A stretch of 64,000 nt of DNA, taken from assembly GCA_016350165.1 (NCBI GenBank), contig CP066225.1:1798001-1862000 (forward strand), given 5' to 3'. Shown piece by piece: positions 18,963-29,200 of the stretch. Source of the DNA: Planctomycetota bacterium (GTDB lineage: Bacteria > Planctomycetota > Phycisphaerae > Phycisphaerales > Phycisphaeraceae). The position numbers and the translations under genes were made by a program. Below the pieces are notes generated by a model. It was not told where the DNA came from. It made no database searches and worked only from the letters and a program-made list of their open reading frames with translations. Numbering within the stretch: the first letter of the stretch is position 1; each line of letters begins with the position of its first letter.

Positions 18963-20918
18963 TCACTCAACTTCCTCCAAACTATCATACTCGCCCACCT
19001 CAACCAAATGTTTCTTTGCACGTTCTTTCAAATCAACCACATCATTCTCCCTCACCAGCGCAATATCGTCATCACTCACCATCAACACGTTCACATCCTC
19101 ATAAACAATCTCATTCCCCAAAATCTCTTTCATTCCCACCTTTTGCGCATACTCCGGTGCGGGCCTCAAAATCAAATCGCACTGTTTCGCACTCACCCCA
19201 TGAGGCAGCACATACCTTCCCAACATCATCGCTGGCAACCTCCCCTTACCATCACTCGTCACATAAATATCCTGCGCATATGCCTCCTCACCAACCTTTA
19301 TCACAACCTGATAACACATCGGCCAATTAATCTTTCCCAAACCGACAAAAGATTCATCAACACCCATCATCGCTAAATCCCTCAAATCACCCTTCCCAAG
19401 CTGCCCCTGATTCATCGCAACCACAAAATAAAAATGATGCGCATAACTCGCACCAGACCACGACTTCAAAACCTTCTTATTACCAAGCTGCCCATCTCTC
19501 ACCGTGTAACCCGCAACATAAGGCTCACCAAAACTCAAACTACCCTTATACATCAACCTCATCTGACTGCTAGGCACCAAATTCTCTCGTACCTGCCGAG
19601 CACCTTCCGAATCCATTACCAACTTCGCCACAGGCGTCTCCCTACCCAACTTCACCTTCACACCATCACTCACGAGTTCATATTTAAACGCAAGCGTCTT
19701 AACATTCGAAAACAATTCAACTTCCACTTTCATCCCCAACTCAACCTCACGCTCTTCTTCCTCACCACGAACCGCCGCCAATTCATCACGATACGCAATC
19801 AAAGGCTGCGAACTCGTCAACTTACTCATTAACATCAGCCCCCGCTTCATTTCCACTTCCTCCTCCTTCAACACCTCACCATCACACACCAACCTTCGCT
19901 TCTCCGCCATCAGCAAATACTGATACCGCTCAGGATGCCCATTCCCCAACCAACCCCGATCATCTTTAGAACCACCATAAACCTCTTTAAATTGCACCCC
20001 TTCCATATCATCAACATTCACAACATCAGGAAACTCAACACGCCAGCCATCCAAAAGCATCTTCGCCCAACGCCCCTTTTCCTCATCATTCAACAATCCC
20101 TCTTTATGGAGCGCCAATAGTGCCTGCCCCCATTCACCCTGCCAAGCAATTTTCGCATCCTCACCCAACTTAAGAATCGCATCAGCATAACCCGCCATCA
20201 CCTTCGGATGCGTCCTCCCATACATCGGCACAAAATCGCGCATGCACTTACCCCACGATCGCTGCCACTGCACCTGCGTATCATTCGCCAAACCAATAAA
20301 CAGTTTCTTTAACCGTTCACGATCTTCCGGATACAGCCCCTGATTCATAATCGCTTCATACATAATCTTTCCCCACAACTCACCACCACCATCACTCTCC
20401 CCTGTCACCTTTTCACCCATCTCAAACATCCCCGCAACGATTAAATCCCATTCTTCCCTGCTAAGCCCATTCGCCTTAAACACCCGCGCCCATAACTCTT
20501 CCTTCGCGCCCTCAACGTCAAAACTATATTCAGGTCGTTTCATCTCCCACACCAACAACCACGTCGGCTTCACCTTATGTGCCGCCGACAATTTCATCAC
20601 GCCGCCTCCAATAACCCCACCACCCAGCAAACCAACCATCAGCACCATCACACCAAAACCCAACATCCATTTACGTTTCTTACGATGTCCAACGATCACC
20701 CCCAGCTTCCTTCCCAAATCCGCACCACACTCCGCGCACGCCTCTCCCTCACGCTTCGACACATTTCGCAAATCCACCTTCATCCCCGACAAGTCATACC
20801 TGCACGCACTGCAAATCGGATGATCATCTACCCTGCGACCCCACAATCCCTTCACTACCATCAACAACCCCAAAACAAGCAAGCACATAAACACAATCAG
20901 AATTACCATTGCCATCAC
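18963..20918 (-). CDS. Zinc-ribbon membrane protein, tandem paralogue 1 of 3, 651 aa
   Basis: This is the first gene of the tandem set in the direction of transcription. It has transmembrane helix 1 at about residues 3-23, a zinc ribbon with one changed residue (CSACRYDLSGM in place of CGYDL, then CAECGADLG), transmembrane helix 2 at about 85-107, then the large domain. It shares with paralogue 3 the segment WGQALLALHKEGLLNDEEKG, the end motif LILRPAPEYA...ILGNEIVYEDVNVLMVSDDDI, and the C-terminal KKHLVEVGEYDSLEEVE, which is almost identical in the two. The repeat-rich, G-poor spacer at 20.9-22.8 kb lies directly upstream and must hold its promoter. Function is unknown. Confidence 0.75.
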   Translation of the reverse strand: MMAMVILIVFMCLLVLGLLMVVKGLWGRRVDDHPICSACRYDLSGMKVDLRNVSKREGEACAECGADLGRKLGVIVGHRKKRKWMLGFGVMVLMVGLLGGGVIGGGVMKLSAAHKVKPTWLLVWEMKRPEYSFDVEGAKEELWARVFKANGLSREEWDLIVAGMFEMGEKVTGESDGGGELWGKIMYEAIMNQGLYPEDRERLKKLFIGLANDTQVQWQRSWGKCMRDFVPMYGRTHPKVMAGYADAILKLGEDAKIAWQGEWGQALLALHKEGLLNDEEKGRWAKMLLDGWRVEFPDVVNVDDMEGVQFKEVYGGSKDDRGWLGNGHPERYQYLLMAEKRRLVCDGEVLKEEEVEMKRGLMLMSKLTSSQPLIAYRDELAAVRGEEEEREVELGMKVEVELFSNVKTLAFKYELVSDGVKVKLGRETPVAKLVMDSEGARQVRENLVPSSQMRLMYKGSLSFGEPYVAGYTVRDGQLGNKKVLKSWSGASYAHHFYFVVAMNQGQLGKGDLRDLAMMGVDESFVGLGKINWPMCYQVVIKVGEEAYAQDIYVTSDGKGRLPAMMLGRYVLPHGVSAKQCDLILRPAPEYAQKVGMKEILGNEIVYEDVNVLMVSDDDIALVRENDVVDLKERAKKHLVEVGEYDSLEEVE

Positions 20919-21314
20919 TTGGTCCCAGCTTCATTTCAAACTTCAATTAGCCCCACATCATCACCAATCCACCCACCCCACATAACCAAGACGTTTAGGT
21001 ACCCCCCAAGTTGCACCTCATTTTTTTTAATTCTCTCCATTCATAATTCATCCATCTAATACACCATTAGACACACTCCTAACCACCAATTCAACCACTA
21101 AACCAACGAACCACCACCATCAACACAGACCAATCCTATAACATTCAAAACGTTCAACCCACCTCATCTCTCTTATAAAATCTCTACCGCACAGTTTTCA
21201 TCCCCCTCATCATCATAAAACCTCTCACCTCCCCACCCTTTATCAACACTCCTCCATCTCCCCATCCTCCCATCTCTCTATTTCCCTATTTCCCTATTTT
21301 TCTAATTCTCTAAC
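20919..21314. other. Gene-free, G-poor spacer upstream of the paralogue array
   Basis: No gene is supported here. The plus strand is almost without G, for example throughout 21060-21310, and shows short CTATTTCC tandem steps near 21280-21300. Open frames in it have Pro/His/Thr/Ser-only composition and are artefacts of base bias. The promoter of the minus-strand paralogue array should lie at its left end. Confidence 0.6.
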
Positions 21315-22212
21315 CAACGATACGCTGTAGTGAAACAACTCAACTCAAAACAATGCACCACTCCTCAACCGCATACCTCACAACATTCTCTCCACCCCTC
21401 GTCCTACTTCTCTTCTCTTTTACCCAACCAACGACACGCTGCAGTGATACAACTTCCCCCCATAAAAACCTTCTACTACACACCCACCAAGCATCCCTAA
21501 CTTCACGATCACACCCCCACCCGAAAATACATACCGAAAACCCATCCCCCCATTTAACGTACGCTCTAATCAAACAACTCAGCCTCACAATACACAAACC
21601 ATACCACCACCAACACCTTCATTCCCCTGCACGTCATCCATTCTTTCCAACCAACGATACGTTCTAGTGATACAACCCAAACGACACACCACTCCTCAAC
21701 CTCACCCTCCACAACCATCAGCCACAACATTTGCCATTCTCAAATAACGACACAAGCTAGTGAACAACTTTCCCCCTATAAAAACCTTTTAAAACACACC
21801 CCCACACATCCTCACCTTCACGATCACACCGCCACCTGAAAATATATCAAAACCCCATCCCTCCATTTAACGATACGCTCTAGTGAAACAACTCAACCTC
21901 ACAAAGCACAAACCACCCCACCACCAACACCTTCATTCCCCTACACGCCATCCCCTCTTCCCAACCAACGATACGTTCTAGTGATACAACACAACCCAAA
22001 CAACACACCACTCCTCAACCTCGCCCTCCAAAACCATCAGCCGCTACATTTCCCATTCTCAACCAACCAACCACCAACGATACGCTACAGTGAACAATTC
22101 AGCCCCAAACAACGCATCACTCCTCAACCGCATACCTCACAACATTCTCTCCACCCCTCGTCCGACTTCTCTTCTCTTTTTCCCAACCAACGACACGCTG
22201 CAGTGATACAAC
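21315..22212. repeat. Nine-copy array of a 25-bp core in a higher-order repeat
   Basis: A core of the form CAACGAYACGYT, two variable bases, then AGTGAWACAAC occurs at about 21315, 21429, 21555, 21652, 21745, 21868, 21966, 22075 and 22188. Spacing is 93-126 bp. The linkers are also repeated: 21429-21744 matches 21745-22060, a unit of about 316 bp with three cores, and 22075-22212 repeats 21315-21453. All copies are in the same direction. The third copy (21555) is the most degenerate. The linkers are nearly free of G on the plus strand. No gene is seen. The structure is that of a tandem array that has undergone segmental duplication; its role is unknown. Confidence 0.85.
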
Positions 22213-22369
22213 TCAGTTCCCTAAACAACGTACAAAAACTTCAGCCATAAATTTAGTCGCTACCAAATGATCTTGATTCTCACTCACCATACCCCGCCTT
22301 GCCACACTTCCAACTAACCCGAAAACTGCTAACACCATATGAATCTGAGTCTCACTCACTCCGCCATAT

Positions 22370-22600
22370 CACATTTGTGCGCACAAATTGTTCCGTCCAT
22401 CGTTTTCGCGCGCACAAAAGCGCACAAAACTCACCGATTCCAAACCATTTCGACTCATTTCCAACCCATTTCAGCTCAAAGCGCGCGATTCTTGGCTCCG
22501 TAAAACCCCCTAGAAATGCACTTTTATGCGCGCAAACCCGTCTCCCCCGCGCGCTTTCGTGCGCAAATCCCCATCGCCCCAACGCGCTTTTCTGCGCGTC
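22370..22600. repeat. Cluster of small GCGC hairpin/palindrome motifs
   Basis: Within about 230 bp there are several short inverted repeats built on GCGC: the palindrome TGTGCGCACA near 22377, GCGC-ACAAAA-GCGC near 22412, GCGC-TTTCGT-GCGC near 22551, and ACGCGC-TTTTCT-GCGCGT near 22583. Related unpaired pieces such as TATGCGCGCAAA lie between them. The patch contrasts sharply with the G-poor sequence on its left. It contains no supported gene and precedes the PEP-CTERM gene by about 230 bp. Confidence 0.6.
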
Positions 22601-22832
22601 AGCACATCAACAAAAACAAATATCTATCCACCAGTTAGACCGCACATACACCAACCTGATCACCTTAAACAACCCATCTTCCCATGCCCGCAAAATCCAT
22701 CTGAAACGAGCACACGAACCACAACACACACACTGCTAAAAATGCGCTATAAACTTCCAAATTGATTAGAACCAGGCAGAAACATCAGCTAATCTTTAAA
22801 ACTCAAACACCTATCTCTTGGAGGAGAGAAGA

Positions 22833-24026
22833 ATGATTCAACCAAGCCGGATCGGCAAAGCTGCCGCTGTATCTGCAGCGATCTCTTTAACCACAGTTAC
22901 TTACAGCTACACATTCACCAACCTTAATGACATCATTGATAGTTCATACACCATCAATGACCTTGTCACCTCCGATCAAGGCCCCGACATCATCGTCGGC
23001 CGCACACAAACTCCACAAGGCAATCTCATATACAAGTGGACACCATCAACCGGTGCCATCGTTTTACCAAATCAGGACGCCCCACTGTATGCCAGTAGCA
23101 GCCCAAGCGTTTACACTTCCGACGATGGCAATACCCTTGCCTCCGAAGCTTTCGACGGTGGTCAATCCTCAACTTACCGCTGGTCCGCAAACAATGGGTT
23201 CAACTATCCCACTATCCCATCAAGTTTTATGCACAATGGGCAATGGTACGGCGCGCAAGAAAATGGGTCATCAGATATCTCTGGCGACGGCAGCACCATT
23301 GTCGGCAGCATCTTCACCGTCAACCAATTTCAGGATGACTACCTCAATCGCGCCTATCGCTGGACTGCCCACAACGACAAGGAATTGCTCAATGGCGCAG
23401 ACAGCAACTACTTCTGCTCATTCGCTTTCGATACCTCACACGACGGTTCCGTCATCGTTGGACGCGGCTTCAACACCAACAACAATCAAAACACAGCCTA
23501 CCGCTGGACCTCCCAAACCGGCGGTGTCAGCCTCGGCGATCTCGACGGCGGTAGCATATACAGCCACGCCAGCGCTGTTTCTTCCGATGGCAATATCGTC
23601 ACCGGTTCATCAAAATCTGAACTCGGGTTAGAAGCATTCATCTGGACCGAAAATGATGGCATGATCGGACTCGGCGACCTTGATGGCGGCCAATATAACA
23701 GCCACGCTTACGACCTTTCAGATGATGGAAATATTGTGACAGGCATCGGTTATAACGATGATGGGAGTACCGGCTTCGTCTGGATTACGGATCAGGGCAT
23801 GATGAGCGTACGTGAACTGCTCGAAGCCCAAGGGCTAGCCGATCAAATCGACGGCTGGAGTTTCGACAACGCTTACGTCAGCGATGATGGCAACTGGCTT
23901 TGGGGTCGTGGCAACGACGCAAACAACAGCGAAACCTACTGGTTCGCGCAAGTGCCAGAACCCGGAATGAGCCTTTTGTTGGGCACTGCTGCTGGGTTGC
24001 TGGTAATGCGTCGCAAGCGTGCATAA
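22833..24026 (+). CDS. HAF-repeat protein with PEP-CTERM sorting signal
   Basis: This 397-aa exported protein has an N-terminal signal peptide (IGKAAAVSAAISLTTVTYSY), repeated HAF-type units of the pattern YRWT...GGVSLGDLDGG...SHASAVSSDGNIVTG spread over residues 40-350, and a C-terminal PEP-CTERM anchor: VPEPGMSLLLGTAAGLLVMRRKR, that is PEP, a hydrophobic helix and an Arg/Lys cluster. PEP-CTERM proteins are processed by an exosortase and are usually surface or matrix proteins. ATG 22833 has GGAGGAG 6 nt upstream; a TTG at 22818 in frame lies before that site and is rejected. A strong terminator follows. No exosortase gene is in the window. Confidence 0.9.
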   Translation: MIQPSRIGKAAAVSAAISLTTVTYSYTFTNLNDIIDSSYTINDLVTSDQGPDIIVGRTQTPQGNLIYKWTPSTGAIVLPNQDAPLYASSSPSVYTSDDGNTLASEAFDGGQSSTYRWSANNGFNYPTIPSSFMHNGQWYGAQENGSSDISGDGSTIVGSIFTVNQFQDDYLNRAYRWTAHNDKELLNGADSNYFCSFAFDTSHDGSVIVGRGFNTNNNQNTAYRWTSQTGGVSLGDLDGGSIYSHASAVSSDGNIVTGSSKSELGLEAFIWTENDGMIGLGDLDGGQYNSHAYDLSDDGNIVTGIGYNDDGSTGFVWITDQGMMSVRELLEAQGLADQIDGWSFDNAYVSDDGNWLWGRGNDANNSETYWFAQVPEPGMSLLLGTAAGLLVMRRKRA

Positions 24027-24075
24027 TCGCAGATTGCTCAACAGAAAAACATCAGCATGAATTTACAATTCACTA

Positions 24076-24108
24076 AAAGCACTTGTGGTAACCACAAGTG
24101 CTTTCTTT
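24076..24108 (+). terminator. Terminator after the PEP-CTERM gene
   Basis: A perfect 12-bp stem, AGCACTTGTGGT with ACCACAAGTGCT, is followed by a T-rich tract about 50 bp after the stop codon. Confidence 0.85.
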
Positions 24109-24157
24109 ACATAATCTCCTATAACTACGCCGATCAAATACCCTTAATTTAGCGCAC

Positions 24158-24190
24158 AAAAAAAGACTCGCCGAGTGACGGCAAGTCTTT
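24158..24190 (-). terminator. Original terminator of tRNA-Val, now separated from it by the island
   Basis: Read on the minus strand, a 12-bp stem (AAAGACTTGCCG with CGGCGAGTCTTT, one mismatch) is followed by seven T residues. It lies directly downstream of the tRNA-Val 3' fragment at 24198-24221, so it was probably the tRNA terminator before insertion. Confidence 0.7.
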
Positions 24191-24197
24191 CTAACTA

Positions 24198-24221
24198 ATG
24201 GACCATACTGGACTCGAACCA
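24198..24221 (-). repeat. Left attachment site: 3' end of tRNA-Val duplicated by island insertion
   Basis: These 24 bp match 36681-36704, the 3' end of the intact tRNA-Val(GAC) gene, at 23 positions (ACTCGAACC here, ACTTGAACC there). They cover the T arm and acceptor 3' strand. No other part of a tRNA lies next to them. This is the pattern left when an integrative element recombines into a tRNA gene: the intact tRNA stays at one end and a copy of its 3' end at the other. Confidence 0.85.
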
Positions 24222-24530
24222 ATCCATCTAAAAACTGTAATTTCAGCAGATTAAGCAATCAACATAGTTCAGACAATGCAATATCCGGTGCATTTTCAAA
24301 ACAGACACTTCAAATAGCTCGAATCGTTGATTCCTTTTGCTCCGCAGAGCGAAAAATTGTTTTAAAGTGGCTACAGATGTTCTTTGATTCGCCATAGAGA
24401 ACCAACTTGGCATTTAACGCAAAGCTGTGTGCGCTGATATCCGACAGATGGAATTACAATGTCCCCAGTCAACCAACAACCCCAATACTAATTCTTATAA
24501 CTTCATGGATATCTAAACTTCTAAATTATT
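24222..24530. other. Gene-free left end of the island
   Basis: No supported gene, tRNA or clear repeat is seen in this AT-rich stretch of about 310 bp, which follows the left attachment site. It is probably degraded island sequence. Confidence 0.5.
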
Positions 24531-25022
24531 CTATTTTCCTATAACAATTCTTTGTTCTTTCGCCCATTCGATCCAATCTGAACGACTATCACGCAAAACG
24601 ATCTCATCAAGTAACTCTCACAACTGATCATTCTTCAAACCTTACCGAACATAATTACGTGTAAAGTTGCCGATAATCTGAACATTGTTTGGATCTGCTT
24701 CACACGCTCTCTCGTAATACCCTTGCGTTTTGCGACCCGCCCCACGGCTTCGCTTGCTACGCACATGCTTTGAACCAAAGTAAGATTCATCTATTTCTAT
24801 TTCTCCCGGGAAGAGATTTTGGCCTTCACAAAATTTGGCCAAACGCACACGGATTTTGAGGCAGATCGGGTTCACTGAACGCACAGACATACCGGTAAAT
24901 TCAGCAGCTTGGATAGCGGTCAGATCCATTGAAAATACTTTGATCAGATGCCTGAAAATCTTCTCTGTGATTCGGGAACGGCAATAGTATCGGTTTATGC
25001 CTTGTTTCACAGGACCAAACAT
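24531..25022 (-). pseudogene. Chimeric pseudogene: IS1595-like transposase fragment joined to a TPR-like fragment
   Basis: The first part (from 25022) resembles an ISXO2/IS1595 transposase: a helical segment (GINRYYCRSRITEKIF, TAIQAAEFTGMSVRSVN) and the catalytic-region start EIEIDESYFGSKHV...RSRGAGRKT with the first DDE Asp. The N-terminal zinc ribbon and everything after RGAGRKT are missing. The frame then runs into YYERACEADPNNVQIIGNF, which looks like a tetratricopeptide repeat. It meets TAA after NYVR and TGA soon after, although the frame continues as coding-like sequence (ELLDEIVLRDSRSDWIEWA) to a TAG at 24531. A deletion fused two genes and the product has decayed. Confidence 0.7.
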
Positions 25023-25044
25023 ACCTTAAAGCATGATTCGCTTT

Positions 25045-25434
25045 CTAAGACCTTATACTTATTATTTCATTATCAACATGAACTTGTTCTCGCAGTAGAT
25101 CTAAGATGTCTTTTGAATCATAAAGATGCCAACGTATAATTTTGCCATCATACATTTGAAGTATGCTAATTGCCTCACCGACATCCCGCAGCAACAAAAA
25201 CTGATGATTTTGTTTGATCTGGTTCTGATCCGTCAAAGCTTGATAAACCAGCACAATCTCTGGGCAAATACCGCCAACCATAATACCTTGCAATTCAAGA
25301 TCATTGATCGCCTGTTTGATCGGCTTACTTTCAACAGCACAACCTATAGCTGTACGTTTATGCGAATCAACTTCGAATGAGGTTGTCAGCATTTCTGAAT
25401 CCATTAGTAAATACTCTTCAAGTTGATAGAGCAT
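25045..25434 (-). CDS. Hypothetical protein, possible PilM/GspL-like fragment, 129 aa
   Basis: No firm family is recognised. The stretch AINDLELQGIMVGGICPEIVLVYQAL followed by LLLRDVGEAISILQMYDGKIIRW resembles the actin-like fold of PilM/GspL-type pilus assembly proteins, where a domain-linking helix precedes a strand pair. The protein is far too short for that family (usually over 300 aa), so it would be a remnant. It lies among decayed genes at the left end of the island, just upstream of the transposase pseudogene on the same strand. It could also be a random long frame. Confidence 0.35.
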   Translation of the reverse strand: MLYQLEEYLLMDSEMLTTSFEVDSHKRTAIGCAVESKPIKQAINDLELQGIMVGGICPEIVLVYQALTDQNQIKQNHQFLLLRDVGEAISILQMYDGKIIRWHLYDSKDILDLLREQVHVDNEIISIRS

Positions 25435-26231
25435 GGTCTCATAGCGCGGCTTACACCTAAATCATCCAAGTTGAATATAGCAGCATAACACCAAGTCGAA
25501 GGTAATGTAAGCAATGGAGTATTGATGACATTTTACCCTGCAAGATCTGCATATTGTGCATTCAATTCACCCTCCGCGATGAATGTATTAAACGGAGTTG
25601 ATCCCTGTTTCCAGCAACAAACGACCAACACCCCTCACAAAGCGAGATTGCATGTAGTTTCTCTTCTGTCGTCTTTACATGAATTCTATATTAAAGGTCT
25701 ATTGTTCTTGATCGCTTTAGTCTGCAAATTCGGCATCGCTGCGACGCCGGATGCACATATTCCATTTCACACCAACTACATTATGCTTGGCGCAACTCTT
25801 GTCCTCGCCTTTACTGGAGCAAAACGCTTTAGTGTTGATCATGCTATAACAATCATCTAGCCAAACAAATTCGAAAACCATATAGAAATTTCTTGAATTA
25901 AACAATTCTCGTATTATTTGCCGGCATCGATGATGCGTTATTGTATAGATTAACGATTCCCTTTGGTCTTAAATGTAACTAAACCGTCACTATGCCAATA
26001 AACATTGTATTACATAAAGCAACTACATACTCCCTCATAAAAAACACTCTAAGTACGCAATTACATAACCTTTACATCGAATACTCTTATGGCATAAATA
26101 TTCTTCAACAATTGAATAGATTTGTGCCAACTTTAATCTACTACACACGAACTTTCACCAAAAGAAGAACGGCCAGAAGATTCTGACCGTTCTTTACAAT
26201 TAGTACAATATTACCATACCCAGTAAATCAT
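25435..26231. other. Island spacer with a possible DoxX-like remnant
   Basis: This stretch of about 800 bp has no convincing intact gene. A plus-strand frame at 25522-25860 (112 codons) ends with FHTNYIMLGATLVLAFTGAKRFSVDHAI, which resembles the last helix of DoxX-family membrane proteins, preceded by one hydrophobic segment. The first half looks non-coding. It may be the tail of a broken gene. The rest is AT-rich without recognised signals. A GAACGGTCAGAA / TTCTGACCGTTCTT inverted repeat with a T run near 26168-26197 may terminate transcription. Confidence 0.35.
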
Positions 26232-29200
26232 CTATTTATCTTTATCTGAATCAGAATAACGTTGGAGTACATCGCGTAACTTAAATTCACCTTTGACTGG
26301 GTTAAACGTACGAGCACGGTTGTAGATTAGGCCACCTTTGATGCCGACTAGGTTTTCGTCGTGCATCAAGCCTTGATGACCAAACTCATTGAGCGTAGCC
26401 ATGTAATTAACGTAGCCATCACCACGTGTCGGTTGCGATCTGAAGATTTGTGTTGTCAGCCTCGGATCACTCTTCTTCAAATTATCCACACTACCCGGAT
26501 AACTCGGTGAATAGAAGCCAAATGGCTCATCCGCATAACCTGGTGTATTTGAGAACGTAAATACAATTCGCTCTCCGTATGGCGTATATTCGTATCTTTC
26601 AATCAAAGTACCATATGGGTTTACAATGCCGAGAATATTGTAATTGGCATCCTGCAAAGCATATGTCGTGATATATTCTTCCATCTCAAAGCCAGAATAA
26701 ATTCTAACGGTGCGACTTTCTACAAGCTCATCGACATAATTCAGTCCCCAGACATTTTGCTTGAGGATTTCATCACTATCATCACGTACTTCGATCTGAC
26801 GCATACCTTCGTAGTAATAGTGATATGTATTGTCTAGATTATCACTGTTATGCACCTGCTTGATGATACGCTTACCAAGTGCATCATATTGATTGCTTTG
26901 AACAAGTGCACCATTCTCTACATTGCCTAACGTGTTACGGTGAGCTTTGTAGACCTGAGTCATGCGGTTCCAAGCATCGTAAGTGTATGCATACACACCA
27001 TCGAATGTCATGTTGCCAGCAGCATCATATTCATAAGTGTTTTGAGCATAGCTATCGGTCACTTCAAAATCATCAAAGTGCTCAACTCGGTCGAAAGTGC
27101 CGTCACCATTGGAATCGGTACGGACTAAGAAGTCATCAACATAAGAGGTGGCTCCTGTTGAGAGCAAGCCAACCTGACCACCTTCATCGCCAAGACCTGT
27201 AACGGTATAACAAACAGAAGCACTATTCAGAGCTGAATCGATCGATGCATCATAATTGACTGATGCTGCTGACTTCACGATACGGACTTCGATAACACCA
27301 TTCACACGCTGTACGCGAACCCACAGTTTGTCGGACTCTGTGACATCTGGGTAATTCGCACTGGTATATGTACCACTCGCATATTGAATTGTTCCGCCAT
27401 TATCGATTGTGTAGGATCGTATCGTCGAGGAACTCGTTTTTTTGGTCACATCATTATGTGAGAAGATCAGTGCTTTAAAGTTATTGATATCTCTTGCACC
27501 AAACACGAGCTGCATCATGTGGGTATGGGTATCACTTGTTTTACGCTCAAAACTGAAGGTTGTTTCAAAGTCATCAAGGTATGAACCCTTCATGAGCAGT
27601 GGATATGTTTGATAGCCATAACTCCAAGATAATTGAACTCGGTTCTTCCCGCCTTCTGTGTTAAGTGGCATCAGGCTGTAGTTCGCCCAACGTCCCAAGA
27701 AATCTTGAGCGGTAAAACTATCCATATGCAGGAAGGAGTCGAACTTTACACCACTTTGCGTCGTGAACAAGCCAACACGACCAGCTGGATAACCATCAGG
27801 TATACTTCGCCACATCTTAATCGAATGAGCCCGACTGTTGGTGTAAAGGAACTGCTTCGAATTGAGCGTGACTGTGGTATTACCTGATTGCACCTCATTC
27901 TTTACGCCATTCTCGACATGGTAAAGTTTAACATATGACTGAGCCGCATTGTACTGCCTGACATAAAGCCAATAGTCATTCACTGATTTGTAGCCAAACA
28001 CAAGACCCGCTTCAGCTCCGTCAACAGTTCCTGTTGGGAATTGTGTATAGCAGCCGATATTACTTTGCCCTGTTTCCGGCATCGCCAGCAGAATCGTCGC
28101 CTCTGAACCTGCAACATTCGTAACCTCAAGCATACTTGAGCCGCCGGAGTTAAAGACGAACTGGTCGCTGACATCTAGTTGCTCCCAATCAGCTGCTTGG
28201 GTTGTATTGCTGAATCCCGAGACAAAACGTGGATTACGACCTGCCAAAGTCTTGCGGTACTCATATTCATTGGCTTTATTTACAGCTTGTTTATGACGGA
28301 CTTCTCTATCCTTATAAACATTAAGCTTTTTGATTTCCAGTTGATTACCAAGTTGATCAAGTTTCCATTCTGTCAGGTCAACAATACCAACCTTCTTAAT
28401 GTCGGGTGATGTTGGTAAACCTGTAATGGTACCCGCTTCATAACCTTTCAGGCGGTGTAAATCATCGTAGCTGTAAAGGTGCGATGCTCTTGGATACTCA
28501 ACACGGTCAGCATAGAGCCGATTCGATGCTCTATCGTATGCGTGATTAATATTAAAAATATCATCCACCACATCACCGTTATCATCATATCGTTCCCATT
28601 TGAGCTTATTGATACGGCTAAATCGATCCAGGTGTTCATCACCAGTAGAGCCTGCAAAATCAAGACGTACCTGTGGCTTCGGATAGGCCTTGGCAATCAC
28701 ACGTCCATCACCGTCACGCTCATATGAGACAATCACGTTCGCATCATCAGTCCCACGTGTTGCATTGCCTGAGATGGAGGTAATACGGTTAATGTAGTGA
28801 GAAAGACCATTTGCATCGCCTGCATCGCTATATAAGTAATGCACACCTCGGCCGTTCGGATACGTAATCTTCTTTAGACGCACACCTTTAACTGTGTCTG
28901 ATCCATCTTCATATTCGTAAGATACCGTATGAGTAAAACCATCTTCACTTGAATCTGGTGTTTGAGTATTTGATGTCAACTGTCCAAAATCGTTATATGA
29001 ATATACTGTTTCATTAACAGCTGTACCATTTTCTGGATCTGCATCATCGTAACTCGTTACTTTACCCAACAAACCACGCTTGTTGTAGCCATAGCTTAAT
29101 GATTCCACTGAACCATCAACAGCACTATCCCATTCCGTCACTTTATCGAGCAGCAAACGTCCCAGGATATCTCTTTCAAATTCACGCTTAACACCACGCT

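Noticed and set aside
21315-22212. CRISPR-like array (nine directional repeats)
   Set aside because: Spacing is 93-126 bp, far longer and more variable than CRISPR spacers. The linkers are themselves repeated, the cores differ from each other, and no cas gene is in the window.
22299-22739. 146-codon open frame across the GCGC hairpin patch
   Set aside because: No ribosome-binding site or domain is visible, composition follows the base bias, and it consists largely of the inverted repeats.
26232-26300. Polymorphic toxin domain at the C-terminus of the YD/RHS protein, with an immunity gene
   Set aside because: Only about 15 polar residues follow the core motif, and no small gene lies directly downstream that could serve as immunity gene.
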